Shown: positions 1-8,692, counted from the stretch's first letter. The stretch is DNA of 64,000 bases from Mycobacterium sp. 852002-51163_SCH5372311 (GCF_001667115.1 NZ_LZIJ01000171.1:186001-250000); one strand, 5' to 3'. Numbers and translations are program-made. Notes: generated by a model from the sequence alone, not told the origin.

Positions 1-593
1 TGGTCGTGAGTTGCCATCACCACCGTCGTGCCGGTGCGATTGATGCGTTCGAGCAAATCCATGATGTCCTGACTGGTGTCGGGGTCGAGGTTGCCGGTGG
101 GTTCGTCGGCCAGTAGTACCAGCGGCCGGTTGACGAACGCCCGGGCGATCGCGACCCGCTGCTGTTCACCGCCCGATAGCTCGTTCGGTAGCCGGTTGGC
201 TTTGCCGGAGAGGCCGACCGTCTCCAGCACGTCCGGCACCACCCGGTTGATCGTGTCGGTGCGCTTGCCGATGACCTCGAGCGCGAAGGCGACGTTGTCG
301 AACACGGTCTTTTGCTGGAGCAACCGGAAGTCCTGGAAGACGCAGCCGATCACCTGGCGCAGCTTCGGTATGTGGCGGCCACGCAGCTTGTTCACGTGGA
401 ACTTCGACACCCGGACATCACCGGTGGTAGGCACCTCCGCACCCAGCAGTAGCCGCATGAACGTCGACTTGCCCGAGCCCGACGGGCCGATCAGGAATAC
501 GAACTCACCCTTGTCAATCTTGACGTTGACGTCATCCAACGCCGGACGTGCCGATGATTTGTACTGCTTGCTGACGTGGTCCAGCGTGATCAT
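1..593 (-). CDS. ftsE: Cell division ATP-binding protein FtsE (3' end cut by window edge)
   Basis: ABC-type ATPase that pairs with the membrane protein FtsX at the divisome to control peptidoglycan hydrolases during cell division. The reverse strand reads MITLDHVSKQYKSS from an ATG at 593. Visible are a Walker A motif (GPSGSGKST, about residues 34-42), a Q-loop (VFQDFRLL), the ABC signature LSGGEQQRVAIARA, Walker B VLLADEPTG and the H-loop ATHDH. About 197 of roughly 229 codons are inside the window; the C-terminus and ftsX should lie to the left. The protein is nearly identical to M. tuberculosis Rv3102c as I recall it. A GTG one codon upstream is an alternative start. Confidence 0.97.
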   Translation of the reverse strand, partial: MITLDHVSKQYKSSARPALDDVNVKIDKGEFVFLIGPSGSGKSTFMRLLLGAEVPTTGDVRVSKFHVNKLRGRHIPKLRQVIGCVFQDFRLLQQKTVFDNVAFALEVIGKRTDTINRVVPDVLETVGLSGKANRLPNELSGGEQQRVAIARAFVNRPLVLLADEPTGNLDPDTSQDIMDLLERINRTGTTVVMATHD

Positions 594-637
594 CACGGGT
601 CGCCAGTGTAGCGGTGATTTTCGCCGGGTCGCGACGG

Positions 638-1114
638 TCACCGAGCGGGCGGCGCCGGGGTGGGCACCGGACCGGGCCCGGGCTGCGGTAGCTGAGACGG
701 CGATGTGGGCGTCGTCGGGCTGGGGGTGCAGAAGGGCGGTATGCAGGGCGGCTGGAACGGCGGAGGGGTCGTCGTCGTGATGGTCGTCGTGGTCGGCGGC
801 GGCTCAGTAGTGGTCGAAGGCGGCTGCAATCTGGTGCGCGGCACCAGTGTGTAGTCCGAGTTGGGGTCGGGGACATAGGTCTTGGTGCCCTCGTGGTTGT
901 CAGTGGTGTAGCCCGGCGGCGGCGGCGGCACGACCGTGGTCGTCTTCGACGGCGAGTTTTCGTTGAGTTCGTGGGCCTGTAGCCACAGCAGCGCGAAGAA
1001 CGCGACGACAAGCACCAGCGTCGACGTGCGAAGCCGTCCGCCGAAGACATAGTTCGGCCAGCGCTTGTCCTCGTCCTCCTGGCGTTTCTCGAAGATATTG
1101 AGTGTGAGCTTCAT
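638..1114 (-). CDS. Proline/threonine-rich membrane protein (Rv3103c-like)
   Basis: A 158-residue protein with a charged cytoplasmic N-terminus (MKLTLNIFEKRQEDEDKRW), one transmembrane segment at about residues 31-47 (STLVLVVAFFALLWL), and a long extracytoplasmic tail of low complexity rich in Pro and Thr (PPPPPGYTT, TTTEPPPTTTTITTTTPPP). The tail contains a CIPPFC pair that could form a disulfide. It lies 44 bp upstream of ftsE on the same strand and 4 bp after the MscS-type gene, the same order as Rv3104c-Rv3103c-ftsE in M. tuberculosis, so a link to the division machinery is plausible. No catalytic domain is visible and the function is unknown. Confidence 0.85.
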   Translation of the reverse strand: MKLTLNIFEKRQEDEDKRWPNYVFGGRLRTSTLVLVVAFFALLWLQAHELNENSPSKTTTVVPPPPPGYTTDNHEGTKTYVPDPNSDYTLVPRTRLQPPSTTTEPPPTTTTITTTTPPPFQPPCIPPFCTPSPTTPTSPSQLPQPGPGPVPTPAPPAR

Positions 1115-1118
1115 CGCG

Positions 1119-2105
1119 CTACACCGAGCCTTGAATCTTCTTATCGGATTTCGGCGGCGCGTTTTCTTGTGCGGCCTCAGCGGCGGGCACGGCCGGACCG
1201 TCGACCAGGCCCACCGTGGGGTCGGCGGCGGTCAAGATGCCGGCGCGCTCAAGTGCCCGGACCACCAGATAACGCAGTCGCCGGCCTGCCTCGAACTGCT
1301 TGCCCGGCAGTGTGCGGGCCACCAGGCGCAGCGTGACCGTGTCGACCTGGATGCTTTCGACACCCATCACTGTGGGCTCGTCTGACAGCAACTCCCCCAG
1401 CACTCTGTCATCGCGGGCGTGCTCACATTCCTGGTGCAAGACGTCGTTGACACGGTTGAGATCGGCGGTGGTTGACACCGGAATATCGACCACGGCCTGC
1501 GCCCAATCCTTGGACAGGTTGGCCGACTTCATGATCTGACCATTCGGGACGGTGAACACTTCGCCGTCGGCAGAACGCAGCCTGGTCACTCGCAATGTCA
1601 CATTCTCGACGGTGCCGTAAGCCTCGATGGCGGACCCAAGAGAAAGCTTGACCAGGTCACCGAAGCCGTACTGCCGCTCCGCGATGATGAAGAAGCCGGA
1701 CAGCAGGTCCTTGACCAGTTGCTGGGCGCCGAAGCCAAGCGCGGCGCCCAGCACGGTTGCCGGCGCGATCAGGCCCCCAACCTTGAACTGCAGGACGTCG
1801 CTGACCTGCATGACGACGACGATGCCGATGAGCACGATCGACACCCAGCGGATCACCGACGCCACCGCTTGACGGTGTTTGGTGGCCTCGGAACGCACCA
1901 GCGCGTCGCTTTCTTCGAAGCCGACGTCGAGGCGCTGAGTCACCTGCTGTGCCACCCAGCTCACGAAGCGGGCCGCCAGGACCGCGCCGATCAGCAATAT
2001 GACGATGCGCAGACTGCGCTCGCCGATCGTGCTGCGCCAGAAGTCATGCCAGTAATGGGTCCCGCTGGACCACCCTGTCGCAAGAATAAGTCTGTTAGTC
2101 GTCAT
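1119..2105 (-). CDS. MscS-family mechanosensitive ion channel (Rv3104c-like)
   Basis: A 328-residue small-conductance mechanosensitive channel family protein, expected in the plasma membrane as an osmotic release valve. Hydrophobic segments lie at about residues 31-51 and 85-105. The pore-helix/beta-domain signature IAPATVLGAALGFGAQQLVK followed by DLLSGFFIIAERQYGFGDLV is typical of the family. The C-terminal 40 residues are polar (AAEAAQENAPPKSDKK). The ATG at 2105 overlaps the 3' end of prfB by 11 bp, so the two genes are probably co-transcribed. The specific physiological role in mycobacteria is not established by the sequence. Confidence 0.9.
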   Translation of the reverse strand: MTTNRLILATGWSSGTHYWHDFWRSTIGERSLRIVILLIGAVLAARFVSWVAQQVTQRLDVGFEESDALVRSEATKHRQAVASVIRWVSIVLIGIVVVMQVSDVLQFKVGGLIAPATVLGAALGFGAQQLVKDLLSGFFIIAERQYGFGDLVKLSLGSAIEAYGTVENVTLRVTRLRSADGEVFTVPNGQIMKSANLSKDWAQAVVDIPVSTTADLNRVNDVLHQECEHARDDRVLGELLSDEPTVMGVESIQVDTVTLRLVARTLPGKQFEAGRRLRYLVVRALERAGILTAADPTVGLVDGPAVPAAEAAQENAPPKSDKKIQGSV

Positions 2106-3201
2106 CTTTTCGGTTGCGCCACCGGATTCCCGCTTCCAGGAACCCGTCGATGTCTCCGTCCAGAACGGCCGCCGGATTGCCGACTTCGTACTCGGTCCGC
2201 AGATCCTTGACCATCTGGTACGGGTGAAGTACGTAGGAGCGCATCTGGTTACCCCAGGAGCTGCCGCCCTCCCCTTTCAACGCGTCCAGCTCTGCACGTT
2301 CTTCTAAACGCTTGCGCTCCAACAACTTTGCTTGGAGCACTCGCATCGCAGAAACCTTGTTCTGCAGTTGCGACTTTTCGTTCTGACAAGTCACGACGAT
2401 ACCCGTTGGGATGTGGGTCAAGCGCACCGCCGAGTCGGTGGTGTTCACCGACTGGCCGCCCGGCCCGCTGGAGCGGTAGACGTCTACCCGCACGTCACCT
2501 TCCGGAATGTCGATGTGATCGGTGGTCTCCACCACCGGCAGCACCTCGACTTCCGCGAACGACGTCTGCCGCCGGCTCTGGTTGTCGAACGGGCTGATCC
2601 GGACCAGCCGGTGGGTGCCCTGTTCGACCGACAGCGTGCCGTAGGCGAACGGCGCATGCACAGCGAAGGTGGTGCTCTTGATTCCCGCTTCTTCGGCGTA
2701 GGAGGTGTCGAACACCTCGACCGGGTACTTGTGCTGCTCGGCCCAACGGATGTACATCCGCATCAGCATCTCGGCCCAGTCCGCGGCGTCCACGCCTCCC
2801 GCACCCGACCGGATGGTGATCAGCGCCTCACGCTCGTCGTACTCACCCGAGAGCAGGGTCCGCACTTCGGCGGCCTCGATCTCGTCGTGCAGCTCCTTGA
2901 GCTCGGCGTCAGCCTCGGCCAGCGCGTCCGCTTCACCCTCCTCGGTCGCCAATTCGTAGAGAACGGGCAGGTCGTCGAGGCGTTGCCGCAATTCTTCGAC
3001 CCGGCGCAGCTCACCCTGGGTGTGGGATAACTCACTCGTCACTTTTTGCGCCCGCGCTTGGTCGTCCCACAGTTTGGGATCGGAAGCCTCCACTTCGAGC
3101 TTCTCGATGCGCCTGCGAAGACCGTCGACATCGAGCACCCTCTCCACCGTGGTCAGGGTGGCGTCGAGGGCGGCGATGTCGGCTTGACGGTCGGGTTCCA
3201 C
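2095..3201 (-). CDS. prfB: Peptide chain release factor 2 (RF2)
   Basis: Class I release factor that recognises UGA/UAA stop codons and triggers peptidyl-tRNA hydrolysis. The catalytic GGQ is present (SSGPGGQSVNTTDSAVR) and the codon-recognition region contains SPFDNQSRRQTSF. I place the start at GTG 3201 (VEPDRQADIAALD), giving 368 residues and matching the recalled M. tuberculosis RF2 N-terminus (DPDRQADIAALD). The open frame continues far upstream, across the divergent fprA gene, but that part is antisense coding shadow; an in-frame ATG at 3261 is possible but less likely. Unlike E. coli prfB, there is no in-frame TGA or programmed +1 frameshift near codon 25. Confidence 0.96.
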   Translation of the reverse strand: MEPDRQADIAALDATLTTVERVLDVDGLRRRIEKLEVEASDPKLWDDQARAQKVTSELSHTQGELRRVEELRQRLDDLPVLYELATEEGEADALAEADAELKELHDEIEAAEVRTLLSGEYDEREALITIRSGAGGVDAADWAEMLMRMYIRWAEQHKYPVEVFDTSYAEEAGIKSTTFAVHAPFAYGTLSVEQGTHRLVRISPFDNQSRRQTSFAEVEVLPVVETTDHIDIPEGDVRVDVYRSSGPGGQSVNTTDSAVRLTHIPTGIVVTCQNEKSQLQNKVSAMRVLQAKLLERKRLEERAELDALKGEGGSSWGNQMRSYVLHPYQMVKDLRTEYEVGNPAAVLDGDIDGFLEAGIRWRNRKDDD

Positions 3202-3351
3202 AGCCGCCCACGTTACCGGCGCCCCTGTTCGCGCCGCGACCAGCAGCGCACCGTTTAGCATCGAGTGGCAATCGTGTGCAGCCCGCGACTGCGACGCCCA
3301 GCTCTTCCTCAGCCCGTCGGCGTCGCAGCCGGACACAACAGAAGGTTGAGT

Positions 3352-4710
3352 ATGCGTCCATATCATGTCGCGATCGTCGGTTCGGGGCCGTCGGGATTCT
3401 TTGCTGCGGCATCGTTGCTGAAGGCCGCCGACGCGTCCAATCAGATTGACGTCGCCGTCGACATGCTGGAGATGCTGCCGACGCCCTGGGGGCTGGTGCG
3501 TTCTGGCGTCGCGCCCGACCACCCCAAGATCAAGTCGATCAGCAAACAATTCGAGAAGACCGCCGCCGACCCCCGCTTCCGGTTCTTCGGCAACGTGATC
3601 GTGGGCGAGCACGTCGAGTCCGCCGAGCTGGCCGAGCAGTACGACGCCGTCATCTACGCGGTGGGCGCGCAGTCCGATCGCGCGCTGAACATCCCCGGCG
3701 AGGATCTGCCGGGCAGCATCGCCGCCGTCGACTTCGTGGGCTGGTACAACGCCCACCCGAACTTCTACGACATGATGCCCGACCTCTCGGGCCGTCGCGC
3801 GGTCGTCATAGGCAACGGCAATGTCGCGCTCGATGTGGCACGCATCCTGATCACCGACCCGAATGTGTTGGCAGAAACCGACATTGCCGACCACGCACTG
3901 GAATCGCTGCGGCCGCGTGGGGTGGAAGAAGTGGTGATCGTCGGGCGGCGCGGGCCGCTGCAAGCTGCGTTCACCACGCTGGAGTTGCGGGAGCTCGCGG
4001 ATCTCGAAGGCGTGGACGTGGTGCTCGATCCGGCGGAACTGGAAGGCATCACCGACGAGGATGCGGCCGCCGTGGGCAAGGTCTGCAAGCAGAACATCGC
4101 CGTGCTGCGCGGGTATGCCGGTCGCGAGCCACGCCCTGGGCATCGACGGATGGTATTCCGGTTCTTGACATCGCCGATCGAGATCAAAGGCGAGGGCAAA
4201 GTGGAGCGGATTGTGCTGGGCCGCAACGAACTTGTCACCGACGAGAACGGGCGGATCACGGCCAGGGACACCGGCGAGCGCGAAGAGCTGCCAGTTCAGC
4301 TGGTGGTGCGCTCGGTGGGTTATCGCGGCGTGCCCACCCCGGGGCTGCCGTTCGACGAGAAGAACGCGACCATTCCCAACACCGCCGGCCGGGTCGAGGG
4401 CAGCCGCAACGAATACGTCGTCGGATGGATCAAGCGGGGGCCGACGGGTGTGATCGGCACCAACAAGAAGGACTCACAGGACACCGTCGACACGCTGATG
4501 TCCGATCTGGCCGGCGCCGATTTGGCGGATTTCCCCCCGGACCACGCCGACAAGCTGACGGAGTGGCTGGCCGAACGCCAGCCGAAGCTGATCACGTCGG
4601 CGCACTGGGATGTCATCGACCGCTTTGAGCGGGCCGCAGGAGAACCGCAGGGGCGCCCGCGGGTCAAACTGCCGAACCTGGCCGAGCTGCTGCGCGTCGG
4701 CCACGGCTGA
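3352..4710 (+). CDS. fprA: NADPH:adrenodoxin/ferredoxin oxidoreductase FprA
   Basis: FAD enzyme that passes electrons from NADPH to ferredoxins, which supply cytochromes P450 and other acceptors. The N-terminal FAD fold shows VAIVGSGPSGFFAAASLL (residues 6-23) and the NADP-binding region shows VVIGNGNVALDVARIL. The C-terminal GWIKRGPTGVIGTNKKDS block is characteristic of adrenodoxin-reductase-type enzymes. The chosen ATG at 3352 gives 452 residues (MRPYHVAIVGSG), the family's usual length; the open frame extends upstream without support. It is divergent from prfB across a 150-bp intergenic region and ends 8 bp before a 54-bp tandem repeat. Confidence 0.96.
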   Translation: MRPYHVAIVGSGPSGFFAAASLLKAADASNQIDVAVDMLEMLPTPWGLVRSGVAPDHPKIKSISKQFEKTAADPRFRFFGNVIVGEHVESAELAEQYDAVIYAVGAQSDRALNIPGEDLPGSIAAVDFVGWYNAHPNFYDMMPDLSGRRAVVIGNGNVALDVARILITDPNVLAETDIADHALESLRPRGVEEVVIVGRRGPLQAAFTTLELRELADLEGVDVVLDPAELEGITDEDAAAVGKVCKQNIAVLRGYAGREPRPGHRRMVFRFLTSPIEIKGEGKVERIVLGRNELVTDENGRITARDTGEREELPVQLVVRSVGYRGVPTPGLPFDEKNATIPNTAGRVEGSRNEYVVGWIKRGPTGVIGTNKKDSQDTVDTLMSDLAGADLADFPPDHADKLTEWLAERQPKLITSAHWDVIDRFERAAGEPQGRPRVKLPNLAELLRVGHG

Positions 4711-4718
4711 TCATCGAA

Positions 4719-4880
4719 GCGGTCGCAAGCGCGGCGGAGCCGGGCGAAGCGGGCCGCGACCATTTACGGGTCGCGGTCGCAAGCGCGGCGGAGCCGGGCG
4801 AAGCGGGACGCGACCATCTAAGTATCGCGGTCGCAAGCGCGGCGGAGCCGGGCGAAGCGGGCCGCGACCATTTACGGGTC
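4719..4880 (+). repeat. Three-copy 54-bp tandem repeat (VNTR/MIRU-like)
   Basis: Three near-identical 54-bp units start at 4719, 4773 and 4827. Each begins GCGGTCGCAAGCGCGGCGGA and ends in CATTTACGGGTC or a close variant (the second reads CATCTAAGTATC). Each unit has complementary ends (GGTCGC and GCGACC) and could fold into a GC-rich hairpin. The period is a multiple of three. The third copy runs 9 bp into agpS and supplies its TAA stop (TTA on this strand at 4872), so the array looks like duplication of the agpS 3' end plus its downstream hairpin. The convergent fprA/agpS position means it may also act as a bidirectional transcription barrier. Confidence 0.9.
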
Positions 4881-6455
4881 GACGAGCACCCCGGGGTTCA
4901 GGATGCCGGCCGGGTCCAGCGCGGACTTGGCCGCGCGCAGTGCCGCCGCGAACGGGTCCGGGCGCTGCCGGTCATACCACGGTCGATGGTCGCGACCAAC
5001 CGCATGATGGTGGGTGATGGTGCCGCCGTGTGTGCTGATCGCTTCGGACACAGCGGCTTTGATCTCGTCCCACTGCGCCTCGAGTGAGCCCCAGCGTCCC
5101 CCGGCATAGATGCCGTAATACGGTGCGGGTCCGTCGGGGTAGACGTGGGTGAACCGGCACGTCACTGCACCGGCCCCGCAGACCTTTTCGATCGCCGTGC
5201 GGGCCGCATCGGTCACCGCCGCATGCAGGGCGTCGAATCCCGACCAGGTACAAGCGGTTTCGAAGGTCTCGGCGATCACCCCGCGCCGGGCGAGGGCGTC
5301 ACGCTGATAGGGCATCCGCAGGAACACCGAGCGCCAGGTGGCTGAAGCATCGTTTCCCGTTGTGTGACTTTGTGTTTCGCGACTGCGTCGGGCGATGACG
5401 GTGCCGCCGTGTCCGCCCGCGATCTCGACGGCTCGATCGAGCCAGGGGTCGATCGGATGATCGGCCGACTCGAAGGCGAGCACCAACAGCCCGCCGCTGA
5501 CCGCAGTGCCCGCATTCAGAAAGGCCTCGGCCGGATCCAGCAGCCGGCAGTTCGCCGGGTACAGGCCGGCCTGCGCAATGGTCCGGGTCGCGGCCACCGC
5601 CGCGGTCCAATCGTCGAATGCCACTGACGCCGTGACCTGCCACCGCGGCCGGTCCTGCAGCCGCATCCATGCCTCGGTGATGATGCCGAGCGCGCCCTCG
5701 GAGCCGAGGAACAACCGGTCCGAGGACGGCCCCGCACCGGATCCGGGCAGTCGCCGTGACTCGCTGACCCCGGCCGGTGTGACCACCCGCAACGACTCGG
5801 TCAGGTCGTCGATATGGGTGTACAGCGTCGCGAAGTGCCCGCCGGCGCGGGTGGCCAGCCAGCCGCCGAGGCTAGAGAAAGCGAAGGACTGCGGAAAGTG
5901 TCGCAGCGTCAGATCGTGCGGGCGCAACTGTTGCTCGATCCACGGACCAAGCGCGCCCGCCTGAATGCGTGCGGCGCGGCTGACGCGGTCCACTTCCAGC
6001 ACTGAGCTCATGACGGAGACGTCGACCGTGACCGCCGGACCGTCGAAACGCGGCTCGACCCCACCGACCACCGAGCTGCCACCACCGTAGGGAATCGCCG
6101 GAATCCCCTCACGCGAACACCAATCCAGCACGTCGATCACGTCCTGTTCGCGGCGCGGCCGGATGATCAGGTCGGGAACGTGGTCGAGGTGGCCGTTCAG
6201 ATTGCGCGCGACGTCACGAAACGCCTTACCGCGCGCATGGCCGGCCCGATCCGCGGGATCGGCCGAACACAGGCTGGCCAGCGAGGGCGGCGGAGCGATC
6301 CGCGGGGCCGCCAACCCGAGCTCGTTGGGGTTCGGGGGCCGGTGGTCGGTCAGGTCATGGCCGGGCAGCAACTCGGCGACGCGCGACTCCAAGGTCCGCG
6401 TCTCCTGCACGGACAGCGCGTCCTCGACTGTGCCCCAACCCCACCACGAACGCAT
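4872..6455 (-). CDS. agpS: Alkyldihydroxyacetonephosphate synthase-like FAD oxidase (AgpS, Rv3107c-like)
   Basis: FAD-linked enzyme of the ether-lipid synthase / FAD-linked oxidase family, 527 residues. The FAD-binding-4 domain spans about residues 95-270, with IPAIPYGGGSSVVGGVEP and LGGWLATRAGGHFATLYTHI; the C-terminal FAD-oxidase domain ends DPAGILNPGVLVDP. The start MRSWWGWGTVEDAL matches the recalled M. tuberculosis protein. Despite the name, a true role in ether lipid synthesis has not been shown for the mycobacterial protein, and the substrate should be treated as unknown. Its stop codon lies inside the last copy of the 54-bp repeat. It follows a small membrane-protein gene by 9 bp. Confidence 0.92.
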   Translation of the reverse strand: MRSWWGWGTVEDALSVQETRTLESRVAELLPGHDLTDHRPPNPNELGLAAPRIAPPPSLASLCSADPADRAGHARGKAFRDVARNLNGHLDHVPDLIIRPRREQDVIDVLDWCSREGIPAIPYGGGSSVVGGVEPRFDGPAVTVDVSVMSSVLEVDRVSRAARIQAGALGPWIEQQLRPHDLTLRHFPQSFAFSSLGGWLATRAGGHFATLYTHIDDLTESLRVVTPAGVSESRRLPGSGAGPSSDRLFLGSEGALGIITEAWMRLQDRPRWQVTASVAFDDWTAAVAATRTIAQAGLYPANCRLLDPAEAFLNAGTAVSGGLLVLAFESADHPIDPWLDRAVEIAGGHGGTVIARRSRETQSHTTGNDASATWRSVFLRMPYQRDALARRGVIAETFETACTWSGFDALHAAVTDAARTAIEKVCGAGAVTCRFTHVYPDGPAPYYGIYAGGRWGSLEAQWDEIKAAVSEAISTHGGTITHHHAVGRDHRPWYDRQRPDPFAAALRAAKSALDPAGILNPGVLVDP

Positions 6456-6464
6456 GCGGCGGCG

Positions 6465-6665
6465 TCAGCGTTTGACGACGACGAATGCCCCGCCGGCGAC
6501 GAGCAGCACCAGGGCCAGGGCGATACCCCAGCCGGCACCGGCCAGAATCCAGGTGACGGCCACCAGCCCGATCAGTGGCGACAACGCGAAGAGCGTCAGT
6601 CCGGGGTGCTGCCTGATCACTTCGAGCGCACTCGTCGCCCGGACCCGATCGATTTCCTTGCCCAT
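6465..6665 (-). CDS. Small two-helix membrane protein
   Basis: A 66-residue protein (MGKEIDRVRATSALEVIRQ...) with two hydrophobic segments, about residues 24-42 and 44-62, joined by a short AGAGWG turn and ending in basic residues VVVKR. It lies 9 bp upstream of agpS on the same strand and is probably co-transcribed with it. I chose the ATG at 6665; a GTG at 6698 would add 11 residues. Neither has a clear ribosome binding site, so the message may be leaderless. I do not recognise a family and cannot assign a function. Confidence 0.65.
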   Translation of the reverse strand: MGKEIDRVRATSALEVIRQHPGLTLFALSPLIGLVAVTWILAGAGWGIALALVLLVAGGAFVVVKR

Positions 6666-6870
6666 GGGATTCAGAATGCCAGACAATTCGGTTTTCACCG
6701 CTTTTTGTTGGCGGGTACCCAGACGGGCCCTGGCAGCTCGTCACACCTGCCACTCGGCTACCAGAAAAGGCGCGATGTCGCGATGCTTCAATTCGATAGC
6801 GCCGGTGATAGCAGATCGCGGAATCAGTGGACCATGCCTCAAGGTGTCACCGCGGCGGCCATTCGCTGTG

Positions 6871-7024
6871 TCGAGCTTTGCGCGTGAATCCTGGGCTTTG
6901 CGCGTGAATCCTGGGCGGAAATTGCCGCCGACTTCCGCCGTAGGTTCACAATGAAAGCCGTAGGTTCACAACAAAAGCCGGAGGTTCACAGTGAAAGCCC
7001 TGAGCTCACACTGAAAACACAGAT
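6871..7024. repeat. Inverted array of 20-bp units around a GCGGAAATT core (element 1)
   Basis: Two identical 20-bp units (6875-6894 and 6895-6914, GCTTTGCGCGTGAATCCTGG) are followed by a core from 6915 (GCGGAAATT..., itself an imperfect palindrome GCGGAA/TTCCGC at 6915-6938). Four degenerate 20-bp units in the opposite orientation follow from 6945, each of the form TTCACnnnnAAAgC. The reverse complement of the left unit shares TTCAC-4nt-AAAGC with the right units. A second copy of the same design lies at 22931-23100. It sits in the 600-bp gap (6666-7264) between a leftward membrane-protein gene and the rightward Rv3127-like gene; apart from a DosR-like box I see nothing else convincing in that gap. 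Confidence 0.85.
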
Positions 7025-7220
7025 ACGTGATGCCATTAGGGGGCCAATCCTCACCGGGGCGGCTCCGGGCGCTGCCCACCGATCCGGCCTGATCACCGAT
7101 GAAATTCCTTACTGCGCAACCCAGTCCGCAAGCCATGGGTGCCACCGTCGAGTAATTTGAGTCGAATCGGGTCAAACGCCGCGATGATTCGCAATAGCTG
7201 ATGAGACAAGTGATTTAGCT

Positions 7221-7240
7221 GAGATGACCAATGGCCCTAT
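7221..7240 (+). promoter_or_regulatory. DosR-like box upstream of the Rv3127-like gene
   Basis: GAGATGACCAATGGCCCTAT resembles the DosR (DevR) 20-bp palindrome TTSGGGACTWWAGTCCCSAA, chiefly through the GACCaatGGCCCT core. It ends 24 bp before the GTG start at 7265, a position suited to activation. DosR control of this gene's M. tuberculosis counterpart is established; the site assignment here is by eye. Confidence 0.6.
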
Positions 7241-7264
7241 CGACGTACACCGAGACTTCGTAAC

Positions 7265-8239
7265 GTGAAGCACGTGGACATCGCGGTCGTCAGGAAGGCA
7301 GTCCTGCTGGCCTGCCGCGCGCCGTCCGTGCACAATAGCCAACCCTGGCATTGGATTGCCGACGGCAGCGCGCTCCGCCTGTTCGTCGACTACCACCAAA
7401 TCGTCCCCGCCGCAGATCATTCCGGTCGGGAGGCTCTGCTGAGTTGTGGCGCTGCACTAGATCACCTGCGCGTCGCGATGACGGCCGCGCATTGGCGAAC
7501 ACACATCACCCGGTTCCCCAACCCGAACAACGCGGCGCATTTGGCCACAATCGATTTCAGCCCAATCGAGCACGTCACGGAAGCGCAGCGAAACCGCGCC
7601 AGCGCAATCCTGCAGCGACGGACGGATCGGCTTCCCTTTGACTCCCCCACCTGTTGGCACCTCTTCGAACCGGTGCTGCGAAGCGGCATCGACGAGGGCG
7701 AGGTAATGCTCGACGTCCTCGACGATGACCAGCGGCCACGACTGGCACAGGCATCACAGCTCACCGAGGCCCTTCGGCGCGACGATGCGTCGTATCACGC
7801 CGAACTGCAATGGTGGACATCGCCGTTCGCACTGGCACAGGGCGTGCCGCCGAATGCGCTGGCATCGGACACCGAACGGCTCCGGGTTGACGTCGGCCGC
7901 GATTTCCCCGTCCGGGGCCATCAGAATCGCCGCCCCGAGATCACTGCGGACGACTCGAAGATCCTTGTGCTGTCCACCCCTGAGGACACCCGCCTCGACG
8001 TGTTGCGCTGCGGCGAGGTGCTCTCGACGGTGTTACTGGAATGCACCATGGCCGGCATGGCGACTTGCCCGTTGACCCATCTGATCGAAACGACCGAGAG
8101 TCGCGACATCGTGCGTGGCCTGATCGGCAATCGCGGCGAACCACAGGTCGTGATCCGCGCAGGCATTACACCGCCAATGGAAGATCTTCCGGCCCCGACT
8201 CCGCGGCGGCCATTGGACAATGTGCTAGAGATTCGTTAA
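7265..8239 (+). CDS. Nitroreductase-fold dormancy protein, Acg/Rv3127 family
   Basis: A 324-residue member of the Acg/Rv3127/Rv3131 group of DosR-regulated proteins, which have a duplicated nitroreductase-like fold that has lost typical FMN reductase activity in Acg. Characteristic blocks are CRAPSVHNSQPWHW near the N-terminus, AILQRRTDRLPF in the middle, GEVLSTVLLECTMAGMATCPLTHLIE, and a C-terminal PAPTPRRPLDNVLEIR. It closely resembles recalled Rv3127. The GTG at 7265 is the only start that leaves the N-terminus intact; a further GTG three codons on is possible. A DosR-like box lies just upstream. It is followed after 20 bp by the Rv3129-like gene, so the two probably form one transcript. 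Confidence 0.88.
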   Translation: MKHVDIAVVRKAVLLACRAPSVHNSQPWHWIADGSALRLFVDYHQIVPAADHSGREALLSCGAALDHLRVAMTAAHWRTHITRFPNPNNAAHLATIDFSPIEHVTEAQRNRASAILQRRTDRLPFDSPTCWHLFEPVLRSGIDEGEVMLDVLDDDQRPRLAQASQLTEALRRDDASYHAELQWWTSPFALAQGVPPNALASDTERLRVDVGRDFPVRGHQNRRPEITADDSKILVLSTPEDTRLDVLRCGEVLSTVLLECTMAGMATCPLTHLIETTESRDIVRGLIGNRGEPQVVIRAGITPPMEDLPAPTPRRPLDNVLEIR

Positions 8240-8259
8240 CCGAAAGAAAGGTTGAGTCC

Positions 8260-8691
8260 ATGGCCGAGGAGCCCGTTACCGTTCTGTCCGAAGACGAAAG
8301 CTGGCGCCGGTTGGGCGGCGTCGCGCTGGGCCGACTGGTCACCACATTCGCCGGCGAGCCAGAGATCTTCCCGGTCAACTATGCCGTCCAGGGCCGGACC
8401 GTGCTGTTCCGGACAGCGGAGGGCACCAAATTGTTCTCCGCCGTGGCCAGCAACACCGTGCTCTTCGAGGCCGACGACCACGATGTCGCCGAAGGCTGGA
8501 GCGTGATCGTCAGGGGCCGTGCAAAGCTGTTGCGCACCGACGCCGAGATCACGGAAGCCGAACGCGCGCAATTGATCCCGTGGACCGCCACCCCCAAGGT
8601 GCACTACGTCCGGGTGACGCCGTCCGAAATCACCGGCCGCCAGTTCAGGTTCGGTCCGGAACCGGATCCGCACGCGAGCTTTGCGTCCTGA
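8260..8691 (+). CDS. Pyridoxamine 5'-phosphate oxidase-like flavin-fold protein (Rv3129-like)
   Basis: A 143-residue split-barrel protein of the PNPOx-like family. The order VTVLSEDESWRRLGGVALGRLVTTFAGEPEIFPVNYAV - GRTVLFRTAEGTKLFSAV - VLFEADDHDVAEGWSVIVRG is typical of the family's FMN- or F420-binding members. The start ATG at 8260 has a good ribosome binding site (GAAAGAAAGG at 8241-8250); the longer open frame upstream overlaps the preceding gene and is not used. Its counterpart Rv3129 lies in the M. tuberculosis DosR regulon. The substrate is unknown. It converges on the truncated haemoglobin gene with only 1 bp between stops. Confidence 0.85.
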   Translation: MAEEPVTVLSEDESWRRLGGVALGRLVTTFAGEPEIFPVNYAVQGRTVLFRTAEGTKLFSAVASNTVLFEADDHDVAEGWSVIVRGRAKLLRTDAEITEAERAQLIPWTATPKVHYVRVTPSEITGRQFRFGPEPDPHASFAS

Positions 8692-8692
8692 A

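Noticed and set aside
2095..3201. Programmed frameshift in prfB as in E. coli
   Set aside because: The frame is continuous through the N-terminal region with no TGA, so no recoding is needed.
2095..4143. The 682-codon minus-strand open frame ending in prfB
   Set aside because: The part upstream of about 3201 is antisense to fprA and has no family similarity; RF2 begins at VEPDRQAD.
6966..7175. 69-codon minus-strand open frame over repeat element 1
   Set aside because: Part of the translation comes from the 20-bp repeats and the rest has no recognisable feature or ribosome binding site.
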